The notes beneath the pieces are model-generated. The model worked only from the letters and a program-made list of their open reading frames with translations, made no database searches and was not told the DNA's origin. DNA of 48,136 bases from Actinomycetes bacterium (GTDB lineage: Bacteria; Actinomycetota; CADDZG01; JAHWKV01): the NCBI GenBank assembly GCA_029263075.1, contig JAJCYE010000136.1:1-48136 (forward strand), written 5' to 3'. The position numbers and the translations under genes are program-made. Shown piece after piece: positions 16,865 to 25,155 of the stretch. How positions within the stretch are numbered: the stretch's first letter is position 1; each line of letters opens with the position of its first letter.

Positions 16865-18301
16865 TTACTCGAGGAGACGCCCTTCCATGTGGCTGGGCGA
16901 AGCGGAGATGATCTCCAGCGTGCGGAATTCCCCCTGGCCCACTATCGCCGGGGCGGCGGCCACCGCCGACGACACCCCGATCGCCGCATTGAGCCGGCCG
17001 AGGCCTCCCGCGACACCGGGATTGACCCTCGCCGGGCTCGCCCCCGCTCCGACCAACTCCCGGTCGGTGAAGTGAACAAGTTTGTTGGTGCGGGTCCGGC
17101 CGGTCAGCTTGTCCGGGTCCTTCTTGGAGGGGCCTTCAACCAGCACCTCTACGATTTCGCCTACGTGTTGCTGGTTGCACTCCAGCGAGATCCGGTGCTG
17201 GAGGTCGGCCAACCGGTTGAACCGCTCGGTCACCACCTCCTTGGGAACCTGATCCTGCATGGTCGCCGCGACGGTGCCCGGGCGGGGCGAGTACTGGAAC
17301 GTAAACGCACCGTCGAACCGGACCTGCTCCACCAGGCTCATGGTCTGCTCGAAGTCTTCTTCGGTCTCGCCGGGAAAGCCCACAATGATGTCGGTCGTCA
17401 GAGCCAGCCCGGGGATGATCTCGCGGGCCATGGCCACCTTATCCAGGAACTTCTCCCGGCTGTAGGACCGCTTCATGGACTTGAGAACCCGTGACGACCC
17501 GGACTGCAGCGGCAGGTGCAGGTGTTCGCAAACCACCTTCGACTCTGCCATGGCCCGGGCCACCGGTTCCCGGAAGTCTTTGGGGTGCGGGGACGTGTAG
17601 CGGACTCTTTCCAGCCCCTCAATACCGTCCAGGGACAACAAGAGGTCGGCGAACTTGGGTTTCGAGTAGATGTCCCGGCCGTATGAGTTCACGTTCTGGC
17701 CCAACAGGGTGACCTCAATCACACCGTCGGCGCACAATTGTTTGACCTCACCCAGGATGTCGCCGATCCGGCGGGAGTCCTCGTGGCCCCGGACCGATGG
17801 GACGATGCAGAAGGTGCAGGCGTTGTTGCAGCCGTACTGGATGGCTACCCAGGCGTGAAATCGGTTGTCGCGCCGCGCCGGCAGGGCGGAGGGGAAAACG
17901 TTGAGGGTCTCGGAGAACTCCACAACCGGGATCCCCTGTTCTTCAACCCTCTGCAGGAGGTCGGGTAGAGCCTCGATGTTTCGGGTCCCCATCACAACGT
18001 CAACCCAGGGGGCTTTGCGGACGATGGTTTCCCGGTCCTTCTCCGCCAGGCAACCGCCCACCACCACCTTCAGGTCGGGGTTCACGTCTTTGACCGCCTT
18101 GATGTGCCCGAGGTTGCCGTAAAGCCTGTTGTCGGCGTTCTCCCGGATGGCGCACGTGTTGAAGACCGCCACGTCGGCCAGGTCGGGGGTCGCCACCTTG
18201 CGGTAGCCCTGCACCTCCAACAGTCCGGCCAGGCGTTCAGAATCGTGTTCGTTCATCTGGCAGCCGAAGGTCCGGATCCAGTAGGTCTTAGGTTTGCTCA
18301 C
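16865..18301 (-). CDS. miaB: MiaB, tRNA-2-methylthio-N6-dimethylallyladenosine synthase
   Basis: A 478-residue radical-SAM methylthiotransferase that adds the 2-methylthio group to i6A37. The N-terminal UPF0004 domain has FGCQMNEHDSE (Cys14), NTCAIRE (Cys50) and GGCLAE (Cys84), ligands of the auxiliary cluster; the radical-SAM motif is CNNACTFC. SPHPKDF and HLPLQSGS follow as in the family. The C-terminal TRAM domain is present but with an alanine/glycine-rich insertion (about 425-455), giving a protein longer than the usual 440-450. Starts with GTG at 18301. It opens the leftward operon miaB-miaA-dapF-dapL-hflX-DUF1629. Confidence 0.96.
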   Translation of the reverse strand: MSKPKTYWIRTFGCQMNEHDSERLAGLLEVQGYRKVATPDLADVAVFNTCAIRENADNRLYGNLGHIKAVKDVNPDLKVVVGGCLAEKDRETIVRKAPWVDVVMGTRNIEALPDLLQRVEEQGIPVVEFSETLNVFPSALPARRDNRFHAWVAIQYGCNNACTFCIVPSVRGHEDSRRIGDILGEVKQLCADGVIEVTLLGQNVNSYGRDIYSKPKFADLLLSLDGIEGLERVRYTSPHPKDFREPVARAMAESKVVCEHLHLPLQSGSSRVLKSMKRSYSREKFLDKVAMAREIIPGLALTTDIIVGFPGETEEDFEQTMSLVEQVRFDGAFTFQYSPRPGTVAATMQDQVPKEVVTERFNRLADLQHRISLECNQQHVGEIVEVLVEGPSKKDPDKLTGRTRTNKLVHFTDRELVGAGASPARVNPGVAGGLGRLNAAIGVSSAVAAAPAIVGQGEFRTLEIISASPSHMEGRLLE

Positions 18302-18319
18302 GCCCCAAGGTTACAGCGC

Positions 18320-18357
18320 AAAACAAACAGGCCACCCTGAGGCGGCCCCTTTGTTTT
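18320..18357 (-). terminator. Intrinsic terminator of rny
   Basis: Minus-strand RNA: GGCCGCC (18347-18341), loop, GGTGGCC (18336-18330), with one G-U pair, then TGTTTGTTTT. The flanking AAAACAAA and TTTGTTTT (18357-18350 and 18327-18320) also pair and extend the stem. It separates rny from miaB. Confidence 0.8.
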
Positions 18358-18365
18358 CTGCCGGC

Positions 18366-19898
18366 CTACTTGGCGAACTCGATCGCCCGGTGTTCCCGGA
18401 TGACCATCACCTTGATCTGTCCGGGATACTGCAACTCCTCTTCGATCTTCTTGGCGATGTCCCTGGCCAGAACTTCCGCCTGCAGGTCATCGATCCGGTT
18501 GGGATTGACCATCACCCGGACCTCACGGCCGGCCTGCATGGCGTAACACTTCTCCACCCCCGAGAACGACTCCGCAAGGGCTTCGAGCCTCTCCAACCTC
18601 TTGACGTAGGTTTCCAACGTTTCGCGCCGGGCGCCCGGCCGGGCGCTTGAGATGGCGTCGGCGGTCTGGGTTATGACAGCCTCCACGGTGCGCTGTTCCA
18701 CCTCTTGGTGGTGGGCCTCGATGGCGTGGACCACCGCCGGTGACTCCTTGAGCCTGCGGGCGAGTTCGGCGCCGATCAAGGCGTGCGACCCCTCCACTTC
18801 GTGGGTAATGGCCTTGCCGATGTCGTGAAGCAGCGTGCAACGTTTAGCAAGCTGGATGTCGGTTCCCAGTTCCGCGGCAATCACCCCGGCGATATGCGAA
18901 GCCTCGACCAGATGCTTGAGCACGTTCTGCCCGTACGAGGTTCGGTAGTTCAGGCGTCCCAGGACCTTCAGCATCTCCGGGTGCAGGTCGCTGATGCCCG
19001 CCTCCATTGCCGCCCACTCCCCAGCCTCACGGATGGAGCGCTCGACCTCGCCTTTGGACTTTTCGAACATCTCCTCGATCCGCGCCGGTTGGATGCGGCC
19101 GTCACCTACCAGTTTCTCCAGCGTCAACTTGGCGATCTCTCGCCGTATCGGGTCAAAACAGGAAAGGACCACCGACTCCGGCGTGTCGTCGATAAGCAGT
19201 GACGTCCCGGTAACCGATTCAAAGGCCCGGATGTTGCGGCCCTCCCGGCCGATGATCCGGCCCTTCATTTCGTCGTTGGGCAAGGTGACCACCGAGATCG
19301 AGTTCTCGGAGGTCTCCTCGCTTGCCACCCTCTGGATGGCAATGGCTACGATCTTGCGGGCCCGGCGCTCAGCTTCTTCGCGAGCGCGCGCTTCAACGTC
19401 GCGTACCAGGGTCATCGCGTCGCGCTTCGCCTGGTTCTCTATCTGGGCGATTACCATCTCTTTGGCCTGCTGGGCCGACATGCCGGCCAAGCGCTCCAAC
19501 TCCAACCGCTGCCTTGAGGACAGCTCGTCCAGCTGGCGCTTCTGGGCCTCCATCTGATGCTCCCTGTCGGAGAGCGTTTGTTCTTTGCCCTCCAACCGGT
19601 GCGCAGTTTGGTCCAGCGATTCTTCTTTTTGAACAATCCGAGCTTCTTTTCGTTGGACGTCGATCGATCGTTCTTTAAGTTCTAGTTCAGCCTCTTGCCG
19701 GATACGGGCCGCTTCTTCCTTGGCGCCTACAAGCGCTTCGCGCCTGATCCCCTCAGCTTCTTCTTCAGCTTCCTGAATACGGTCGCGCGCACGCGACTGG
19801 GCTGAAACGGCGCTGCGGGTGGCAGCCTGCTTATATAGGACAAATCCGATTCCGACTCCGACAAGAAGGCCTACAAGTCCGAGCAGTGCTTCGTTCAT
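18366..19898 (-). CDS. rny: RNase Y, membrane-anchored endoribonuclease
   Basis: A 510-residue RNase Y, the main mRNA-decay endonuclease in bacteria lacking RNase E. N-terminal membrane helix at about 5-22, long charged coiled coil about 30-185, KH RNA-binding domain with [15 protein letters not shown] at 213-227, and metal-dependent HD domain with His358-Asp359 (TLLHDIGKA), then EAHH. Length and order are normal for the family. The ATG at 19898 has an excellent ribosome site (GAGGAGG, 4 nt away). The gene has its own sigma-70-type promoter over the recX stop codon and a 215-nt leader with marked structure, so autoregulation is plausible. A strong terminator ends it before miaB. Confidence 0.97.
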   Translation of the reverse strand: MNEALLGLVGLLVGVGIGFVLYKQAATRSAVSAQSRARDRIQEAEEEAEGIRREALVGAKEEAARIRQEAELELKERSIDVQRKEARIVQKEESLDQTAHRLEGKEQTLSDREHQMEAQKRQLDELSSRQRLELERLAGMSAQQAKEMVIAQIENQAKRDAMTLVRDVEARAREEAERRARKIVAIAIQRVASEETSENSISVVTLPNDEMKGRIIGREGRNIRAFESVTGTSLLIDDTPESVVLSCFDPIRREIAKLTLEKLVGDGRIQPARIEEMFEKSKGEVERSIREAGEWAAMEAGISDLHPEMLKVLGRLNYRTSYGQNVLKHLVEASHIAGVIAAELGTDIQLAKRCTLLHDIGKAITHEVEGSHALIGAELARRLKESPAVVHAIEAHHQEVEQRTVEAVITQTADAISSARPGARRETLETYVKRLERLEALAESFSGVEKCYAMQAGREVRVMVNPNRIDDLQAEVLARDIAKKIEEELQYPGQIKVMVIREHRAIEFAK

Positions 19899-19902
19899 TG
19901 GG

Positions 19903-20034
19903 CCTCCTCAACACAAAACAACCGAGCCACGCTCGGCCGGGAGGAGGAGGACTGCTATGGGGTTGTAGAGGGTCGACCACCAACTTGAAAGCAGTTACGA
20001 GCCCTTGAGTATCAACTTCTCTTCACAACCCCAT
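19903..20034 (-). promoter_or_regulatory. Structured 5' leader of rny: closed RNA domain, anti-Shine-Dalgarno and hairpin
   Basis: In the rny mRNA, ATGGGGTTGT (20034-20025) and ACAACCCCAT (19966-19957) form a perfect 10-bp stem closing a 58-nt interior that holds further short helices. Next comes CCTCCTCCTC (19950-19941), complementary to the rny ribosome site GAGGAGG (19909-19903). Between them is the hairpin CCGAGC-GTG-GCTCGG (19936-19922), followed by TTGTTTTGTGTT. The order sensing-like domain, anti-SD, terminator-like hairpin, SD is that of a cis-regulatory RNA. Similarity to a known riboswitch class was not recognised. Confidence 0.55.
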
Positions 20035-20120
20035 ATTTTGTCTGACAGCGGACTTTGTTATAAGACGAAAGCAATTTAGGCCGATGCTTTGACGCAACCT
20101 TCCTCAGGCCGGCTCAACCA

Positions 20121-20149
20121 ATTTTAGACTTGGGTATGGGGAGGGTCAA
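20121..20149 (-). promoter_or_regulatory. rny promoter
   Basis: Minus strand: -35 TTGACC (20149-20144), 17-bp spacer, -10 TAAAAT (20126-20121). The -35 overlaps the recX stop codon. Expected transcript start is about 20114, giving a leader of roughly 215 nt. This is the best sigma-70-like promoter in the window. Confidence 0.75.
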
Positions 20150-20652
20150 TCACTCGGCAAATCAAGCTCTCGGAAGACGCTACGGGTAACCTCCCAGGCC
20201 AACTGGGGACCGTATCCCTTGCTGCATAGATGGCGCACGACCCGGGCCACCGCTTTGTCGATGTGCATGTTCCGGCAGGACGCCGCCTTACGTTCCGCCA
20301 ACCTCAGAGCCCGAGCCTCATCTGCCCCGGGCTCTTCCACCTCGACCAGACTTTCGTCGGCGATATCGCCGGCCACTCCCCACTTCCGCAGATCCTGCCT
20401 GGTCAGCCACGCCGAACGTCCGGTGTCGACCCCCCGCCGAACCACCTGAGCAGCAAAAGCTGCATCGTCCAGTAGGCCCACGTCCAGCAGCCTGAACTCC
20501 ACCGCATCAACCGTGGCTTCGGAGTAGCCGGCTCTGGTCAGCCGGTCCCGGATCTCGTGACAAGACCGGGACCGGACCGCCAGGAGCCGCATCGCCCGCT
20601 TCATCGCGTCTTCGACACCGTCGGGCTGGACTGCACTTTTTGCAGGCATCAC
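20146..20652 (-). CDS. recX: RecX, regulator of RecA
   Basis: A 168-residue, mostly helical protein. RecX binds in the groove of RecA filaments and blocks their extension and ATPase. Family features: repeated three-helix units, with [21 protein letters not shown] near the N-terminus, [18 protein letters not shown] in the middle and [14 protein letters not shown] at the end. Start is GTG at 20652, overlapping the recA stop as GTGA; an ATG follows immediately (20649) and could equally be used. Coupling to recA is the usual arrangement in actinobacteria and keeps regulator and recombinase in proportion. Confidence 0.93.
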   Translation of the reverse strand: MMPAKSAVQPDGVEDAMKRAMRLLAVRSRSCHEIRDRLTRAGYSEATVDAVEFRLLDVGLLDDAAFAAQVVRRGVDTGRSAWLTRQDLRKWGVAGDIADESLVEVEEPGADEARALRLAERKAASCRNMHIDKAVARVVRHLCSKGYGPQLAWEVTRSVFRELDLPSD

Positions 20653-22826
20653 CGTTTGGGCGAGACCTTGCCGTTGGCGCTGCCGTTCGTTCCGGCCGGC
20701 TCTTCTTGGCTCGCGGGTTCTTCGGGCGCATCGACCACGATGATTCCCATCGCCACCTTTACCTTGTATTCGATCTCGGCGAACACATCCATGTGCTCGG
20801 ACAGGAACGCCTTGGTGTTCTCCCGTCCTTGCCCGATCTGGTCCCCGTCGTACATGTACCAGGACCCGGACTTGCTCGCGATCCCCAGATCAATGGCCGT
20901 GTCGAGCAGCGAACCCTCCTTCGAGATGCCGTGCCCGTACTGAATATCGAACTCGGTCTGCCGGAACGGAGCGCTGACCTTGGACTTCACAACCTTCACC
21001 CGGCACCGGGAACCAACAACCTCCTGGCCGTTCTTCAGGTTCTCGATCTTTCGGATGTCCAGCCGGACCGAGGAGTAGAACTTGAGCGCCCGCCCTCCGG
21101 AGGTGACCTCGGGAGAGTTATGGACCACCACCCCGTCCGCCAGATAGTTGTGGCTCCCCTCGACTTCGATGTCGAACCGATGCATGTTCTGAGTCTTCGG
21201 CTTCACCCCGATTGAGGTGATCGGGAAGGGCAACAACTCGTAGCGCATCTCGGTGAACTTGGGTTCGAGGTTCATCTGCCCCCGGAACCTCGCCAGCAAC
21301 TTGGACTGCATGCTTGAGTGCACGTAAGGAGCAATCAGGGCGTGAAACTTGTCGGTTTCAAACCGGGGGAAGCTGAGGGTTGCGCTACCTCCACGCTCCA
21401 CCAGTTCGGGACGCAGATTCCAGGTGTCGGCAAGGCACTCGACCAACCGGTCCCGCGAAGCCGGTTCCATCGCTTCGACGCAGACCTCGCAACAGCCACC
21501 CTCGGCCGAGCCCCCCAGAGATCCCTCGGATCGCACGGAACAACTGCCGTTGTCCATGTACCAGATGGCCAGGGAGAGCGCCGACAGATTTTTGAGGTAG
21601 TCATGGCTCAGGACCTTCTTGCCTCCAACGTTGACCGCCTTGCACAGTTCGGCCAACTCTGGGAGAGGCTTGAAGTCGTACGAGACAAACCCTTTTTCAT
21701 TCGAACGTGAGGATGCGATGTTGCCCAGCAGAGCGGCTTTCCAGTCACAGTATTCGGCCTGCTCTTCACCGTGGCCGAAGCGATACCCGGCGTCGTGACC
21801 GCTCCCCGGAGAGGACAGGGCGCCCTCACCCATCAGGCCACCGAGAACCACCTCCCACTGGAAGTCAGACAGGTAGTGCGGGGTTGCCTGAAGAACCCGG
21901 TCTCCGACTGAAAGTTCGGCTGCCTGTTTCCACCCGCCCGGGGTTCGGATCTTGTGATTGTCCGTGCAGGAGAACTGAGCCTCGCCGTTACCTGGGGCAC
22001 GGGCGACCGAGAAGTTCAAGAACTGCTCGGTTACGCCGTTGTCGAACCAGTTGACTACTTTCTTGGGGACCACCGTCCCGGCAATCGGATCGTAAGAAAG
22101 CACCTCGACCGGCATCTTCTGGTCGACGATCTTGCCGATCTTCTCCTGCGACCCATCGGCCAAGGTGATCCGGGTGTCGTACTGGAAGCACCCGAACATC
22201 ACCCCCACCTTCTCCCGGAGTTGGTTGATGAACACGATCAGGGTGTTGGAGCGGCTCACGTTGCCGGCCAATTTGCGCAAGGCCTGGCTCATCAAGCGAG
22301 CCTGCAAGCCGATGTGGGAGTCCCCCATCTCGCCTTCGATTTCAGCCTTGGGAACCAAAGCAGCCACCGAGTCGATAACAATCACATCGATTGCCCCCGA
22401 GCGGACCAGCATGTCCGTGATCTCAAGCGCCTGCTCACCGGTGTCCGGCTGGGACACCAGAAGTTCGTCGACGTTAACCCCCAGGTTGCGGGCGTAGACG
22501 ATGTCAAGAGCGTGCTCGGCGTCGACAAAAGCTGCGATGCCACCCAACTTTTGCGCCTCGGCGATCACATGCAGGCACAAGGAAGTTTTGCCGCTGCTCT
22601 CCGGGCCGTAGATCTCGACGATCCGGCCTCGCGGGAGCCCGCCGATGCCCAGTGCTACATCCAGTCCCAGTGAGCCGGTGGGGATGACCTCCATGGGGGC
22701 GTTGACCCGCTCGCCCAGCTTCATGATGGCGCCCTTGCCGAACTGCTTTTCGATCTGGGCTCTGGTTAGCTCGACCGCCCGGGCTTTGTCCCCGGCGCTG
22801 CTCTTTCCCCGTCCTGACTCAATCAA
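20649..22826 (-). CDS. recA: RecA recombinase precursor containing an intein
   Basis: A 725-residue precursor; removal of a 358-residue intein leaves a RecA of about 367 residues. RecA forms filaments on single-stranded DNA, drives strand exchange and triggers LexA cleavage. The first extein (1-212) carries Walker [17 protein letters not shown] and [10 protein letters not shown], ending [13 protein letters not shown]; the second (from 571) resumes with [18 protein letters not shown], the DNA-binding loop L2 region. The acidic, Glu/Pro-rich tail is normal. I chose TTG at 22826 because AGGAGG lies 6 nt upstream; a TTG at 22850 would add eight mostly basic residues and place that ribosome site inside the gene. 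Two promoters precede it, one with a LexA box and one PafBC-like. recX overlaps its stop. Confidence 0.97.
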   Translation of the reverse strand: MIESGRGKSSAGDKARAVELTRAQIEKQFGKGAIMKLGERVNAPMEVIPTGSLGLDVALGIGGLPRGRIVEIYGPESSGKTSLCLHVIAEAQKLGGIAAFVDAEHALDIVYARNLGVNVDELLVSQPDTGEQALEITDMLVRSGAIDVIVIDSVAALVPKAEIEGEMGDSHIGLQARLMSQALRKLAGNVSRSNTLIVFINQLREKVGVMFGCFQYDTRITLADGSQEKIGKIVDQKMPVEVLSYDPIAGTVVPKKVVNWFDNGVTEQFLNFSVARAPGNGEAQFSCTDNHKIRTPGGWKQAAELSVGDRVLQATPHYLSDFQWEVVLGGLMGEGALSSPGSGHDAGYRFGHGEEQAEYCDWKAALLGNIASSRSNEKGFVSYDFKPLPELAELCKAVNVGGKKVLSHDYLKNLSALSLAIWYMDNGSCSVRSEGSLGGSAEGGCCEVCVEAMEPASRDRLVECLADTWNLRPELVERGGSATLSFPRFETDKFHALIAPYVHSSMQSKLLARFRGQMNLEPKFTEMRYELLPFPITSIGVKPKTQNMHRFDIEVEGSHNYLADGVVVHNSPEVTSGGRALKFYSSVRLDIRKIENLKNGQEVVGSRCRVKVVKSKVSAPFRQTEFDIQYGHGISKEGSLLDTAIDLGIASKSGSWYMYDGDQIGQGRENTKAFLSEHMDVFAEIEYKVKVAMGIIVVDAPEEPASQEEPAGTNGSANGKVSPKR
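21117..22190 (-). mobile_element. Intein with LAGLIDADG endonuclease domain inside RecA
   Basis: Residues 213-570 of the precursor. Splicing block A begins with Cys ([13 protein letters not shown]). Block B is CTDNHKIRT, with the Thr and His of TxxH. Block F is [16 protein letters not shown]. Block G ends VVVHN, followed by Ser as the +1 residue, so all splicing residues are intact. Two LAGLIDADG-like helices are visible: [10 protein letters not shown] and [10 protein letters not shown], with Glu and Asp at the catalytic acidic positions, so homing activity may survive. Insertion is between MFG and SPE of RecA. I recall the M. leprae RecA intein being at this position and the M. tuberculosis one elsewhere. 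Base composition resembles its surroundings. Confidence 0.95.
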
Positions 22827-22911
22827 CCGTTTCCTCCTTCGTCCCCGCAAACTCTGAAGCCAGCAGTCCGGCTTGGGTTAAGCCAAACTGTTTCTTGATG
22901 ACTCTGAGGGC

Positions 22912-22934
22912 AGACTAGCCAGGGGGTATGACAG
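22912..22934 (-). promoter_or_regulatory. recA LexA-independent (PafBC/RecA-NDp-like) promoter
   Basis: Minus strand: CTGTCATAC (22934-22926), exactly 8 nt, TAGTCT (22917-22912). The known mycobacterial element is TTGTCRGTG, 8 nt, TAnnnT. The TGTCATACCCC core is identical to that before adnA. Expected start about 22905, giving a leader of about 80 nt. Confidence 0.65.
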
Positions 22935-22935
22935 A

Positions 22936-22964
22936 AACCTAATCGAACATCTGTTCGAACGCAA
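22936..22964 (-). promoter_or_regulatory. recA SOS promoter
   Basis: Minus strand: -35 TTGCGT (22964-22959), 17-bp spacer, -10 TAGGTT (22941-22936). The LexA box fills the spacer, the same layout as the LysM-gene promoter. Confidence 0.75.
22944..22957. promoter_or_regulatory. LexA (SOS) box of recA
   Basis: CGAACATCTGTTCG, both half-sites perfect (CGAAC-N4-GTTCG), flanked by T and A so the dyad extends to TCGAAC/GTTCGA. Confidence 0.92.
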
Positions 22965-23192
22965 GCATTTGAATTAAAAGTTATCAACAGAGAACTACAC
23001 AGCTGTGATTATAGGGTCGAAATGGCCCCTCTGGAGCCCAAATGTGCGTAGGAGCGAGGGCTGATCTGTGGACAACTCCCATGCTTCAAGCACTTCGAGT
23101 GGGATCCGAAAAGGCTTGATGAAGCTCCGGGAACAAGGGGCGCTCGACCGAATCTTGGTGCCGCCGCGAAACCTCCGCAACCGCGAACGGCC
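22965..23192. other. Intergenic region between cinA and the recA promoters, with two DnaA-box-like 9-mers
   Basis: No convincing gene. TTATCAACA at 22981-22989 and TGTGGACAA at 23067-23075 (reverse complement TTGTCCACA, the actinobacterial DnaA-box consensus) are 78 bp apart. A perfect TATAAT lies on the minus strand at 23013-23008 without a good -35. A 61-codon frame at 22995-23180 lacks a ribosome site and recognisable features. Confidence 0.4.
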
Positions 23193-24443
23193 TCAGTCCG
23201 CGACCTCTCCCAACATCCAAAGGCGAAAAGCGTCCAGGGCCGCCCGGGCACCCCGATCCCGGACGTCTTGGCGGCTCCCGGTGGCCACCAGCCTCCGGAC
23301 CAACGACCCACCGTCCCACGCCAGGCCGATGAAGATGGTCCCCACCGGGGCCTCGCCCGGATTCGGCCCCGCTTCACCGGTGGTCGAGATCCCGACATCC
23401 GCCCCCGCCCGGGTCCGGGCCCCCTCGGCCATTGCCCGGGCAGTCTGGTCCGACACCGCCCCGAACCGGTCCAGGGTTTCCTGCGGCACCCCGACCTCCT
23501 GCACCTTGGCCTGGACGGCATAAGTGACGTAACCGGCACGCAGGACGGTGGACGCCCCGGGCACCGCCACTATCCGGGAGGCCAGGATCCCGCCCGTAAA
23601 GGACTCGGCAACCGCAACTGTCAGCCCGCGCCCACGGGCGGCCGAAACCACTACCGACTCCAGCGTGGCCTCGTCCTGCCCGTAGATGAGGTTCCCAAGC
23701 GCCTGACTGAGTTGCGCTTCCACCGGCTCGATCTTGGCCGTCGCCTCCTCCCGGTTCCGCCCCCCGGCGCGCAGGTGGATGGCAACTTCACCTCCGGACG
23801 ACAAGATGGTGACCGAAGGATCACCCGCCTCCCGGCAGGCCTGAACGATTCCCGCGATCGCCCCGGCCAGGTCCGACTCCCCCTTACCCGTCGTCCTCAG
23901 GATCCGGCTGGCAAAAACCCTGCCGCCGGACCGTTGCGCCAGAGCGGGGAGGACGTGGTGCTCCAACATCGCCTCCATCTCCGCCGGAACTCCGGGGAGG
24001 GCGAACACCGGCACGCCGTCTTTCTCCAGAAAGATCCCGGGCGCGGTCCCCAGGGGGTTGGGTATCGCCGCCGCCCCGGCCGGCAGGTAGCTCTGGACCA
24101 GATTCAGCGCGTTCATCGGCCGGTTCCGGGCCTCGAAGAATCGCCGGAGGTCCGCCTCCAGTTCGGGCCGGTGCTCCAACCCGGAGCCCGCCGCGGCGGC
24201 AAGGGCATCTCGCGTCAGGTCGTCGTGGGTCGGGCCGAGCCCACCGGTGAGGATTACGGCGTCGGTGCGTTCGATGGCGGCGGCGATGGTCCCGGCGATG
24301 GCCGCCATGTCGTCACCCACGGTCGTGGCGTACTCCACCGCGACGCCGATCCCTTCCAGTTCACGGCAGATCTTCATCAGGTTGGAGTTGCCGAAGGTCC
24401 CGAACAGAAGCTCCGAGCCGACGGTTATGACCTCGGCCTTCAA
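23193..24443 (-). CDS. cinA: CinA-like protein (NMN deamidase / competence-damage-inducible family)
   Basis: A 416-residue two-domain CinA. The N-terminal MoeA-like (COG1058) domain, about 1-170, has ITVGSELL, TGGLGPTHDDLTRDA and ALPGVPAEMEAM; it is associated with ADP-ribose pyrophosphatase activity. The C-terminal domain, about 255-416, carries AVAESFTGG (the more common form is AESCTGG), GYVTYA, MAEGAR and ISTTGEAGPNPGEAPVGTIFIGL, the nicotinamide-nucleotide amidase domain of pyridine-nucleotide salvage. Starts with TTG at 24443, four bases after the pgsA stop. Its position between pgsA and recA is the conserved one in many Gram-positive bacteria. Confidence 0.95.
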   Translation of the reverse strand: MKAEVITVGSELLFGTFGNSNLMKICRELEGIGVAVEYATTVGDDMAAIAGTIAAAIERTDAVILTGGLGPTHDDLTRDALAAAAGSGLEHRPELEADLRRFFEARNRPMNALNLVQSYLPAGAAAIPNPLGTAPGIFLEKDGVPVFALPGVPAEMEAMLEHHVLPALAQRSGGRVFASRILRTTGKGESDLAGAIAGIVQACREAGDPSVTILSSGGEVAIHLRAGGRNREEATAKIEPVEAQLSQALGNLIYGQDEATLESVVVSAARGRGLTVAVAESFTGGILASRIVAVPGASTVLRAGYVTYAVQAKVQEVGVPQETLDRFGAVSDQTARAMAEGARTRAGADVGISTTGEAGPNPGEAPVGTIFIGLAWDGGSLVRRLVATGSRQDVRDRGARAALDAFRLWMLGEVAD

Positions 24444-24447
24444 CTGC

Positions 24448-25014
24448 TCAAATAGCCGGCGATCCTTCGGCCGGCGTGAGCAGCCTCTTGCTCAACATTC
24501 CGTAGCGGACCCCCGAGTAGACCGTGATGGCCACGGCGGCGTAAAGCAGGACATCCTGGACCAGCACCATCGCGCCGGTACGGGGGAAAAGCCAGGCCAG
24601 CACCATGACCAGTTGGAGAGCGGTCTTGTTCTTGGCGTGGTGGGCGGCGGGCATCGAGTTACCCCGCCTCATGGCAGCCGATCGCAACGCGACTATGGCC
24701 ACCTCCCGGACGACGATGATCGCCGTGGCCCAGATGGGCAGCCCACGGAAGATGATGAGGCAGACCAGCGCCGCCAGTACCAAAAATTTGTCCGCCAGGG
24801 GGTCCAGGAACTGCCCCATGGGAGTGATGACGTTGAGCTTGCGGGCCAGATAGCCGTCCAGGTAGTCACTGAAGGTAGCGACCACGTAGATGACCAGAGC
24901 CCACCAGGTAGCGGTCTCCATGCGCGTGGAGTCCCCCGCTTCGTACATGAAGTAGACGAACACCGGGATCATTGCGATCCGCGCCCAGGTGACGATGTTT
25001 GCGGGGTTCAACAC
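24448..25014 (-). CDS. pgsA: CDP-diacylglycerol-glycerol-3-phosphate 3-phosphatidyltransferase
   Basis: A 188-residue integral membrane enzyme of the CDP-alcohol phosphotransferase family, making phosphatidylglycerol phosphate for phosphatidylglycerol and cardiolipin. The catalytic motif DG-x2-AR-x8-G-x3-D-x3-D appears as DGYLARKLNVITPMG followed by QFLDPLAD. Four to five membrane helices are visible (for example VTWARIAMIPVFVYFMY, WWALVIYVVATFSDYL, FLVLAALVCLIIF, LLYAAVAITVYSGV). I chose GTG at 25014, giving VLNPANIVT, the normal family N-terminus; in-frame sequence further upstream would run through the divergent MerR promoter. Followed by cinA after 4 bp. Confidence 0.93.
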   Translation of the reverse strand: MLNPANIVTWARIAMIPVFVYFMYEAGDSTRMETATWWALVIYVVATFSDYLDGYLARKLNVITPMGQFLDPLADKFLVLAALVCLIIFRGLPIWATAIIVVREVAIVALRSAAMRRGNSMPAAHHAKNKTALQLVMVLAWLFPRTGAMVLVQDVLLYAAVAITVYSGVRYGMLSKRLLTPAEGSPAI

Positions 25015-25088
25015 ATTCCGATCAGTCTCAGGAACTTCGCGGGTAGGGAGAGAAGCGTACCCTGCGACCGACTTGGACTGCACTCCGC

Positions 25089-25119
25089 TTGACCCTACCG
25101 TTACGTGAGGGTCTACTCT
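25089..25119 (+). promoter_or_regulatory. MerR-type autoregulated promoter with 19-bp spacer
   Basis: -35 TTGACC (25089-25094), a 19-bp spacer and -10 TACTCT (25114-25119). The dyad GACCCT (25091-25096) / AGGGTC (25108-25113), 11 bp apart, lies within the over-long spacer. A stretched spacer containing a dyad is the hallmark of promoters untwisted by MerR-family activators, and the gene 36 bp downstream is one. Confidence 0.75.
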
Positions 25120-25155
25120 CGAATCGTTCAAACAACGACGGATCCGGGAGGACAA

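Noticed and set aside
19957-20034. The 78-bp element with 10-bp terminal inverted repeats as a tRNA or tRNA-like gene
   Set aside because: The size and acceptor-like stem suggested it, but there is no TTCGANNC T-loop, no D-arm pattern and no consistent 5-bp anticodon stem. It fits better as part of the rny leader.
22827-22850. recA start at TTG 22850
   Set aside because: It would add eight mostly basic residues and put the AGGAGG ribosome site inside the coding region; TTG at 22826 is placed correctly behind it.
22995-23180. A 61-codon leftward gene between cinA and recA
   Set aside because: TTG start with no ribosome site, Arg-rich composition typical of chance frames in GC-rich DNA, and it overlaps promoter-like sequence.
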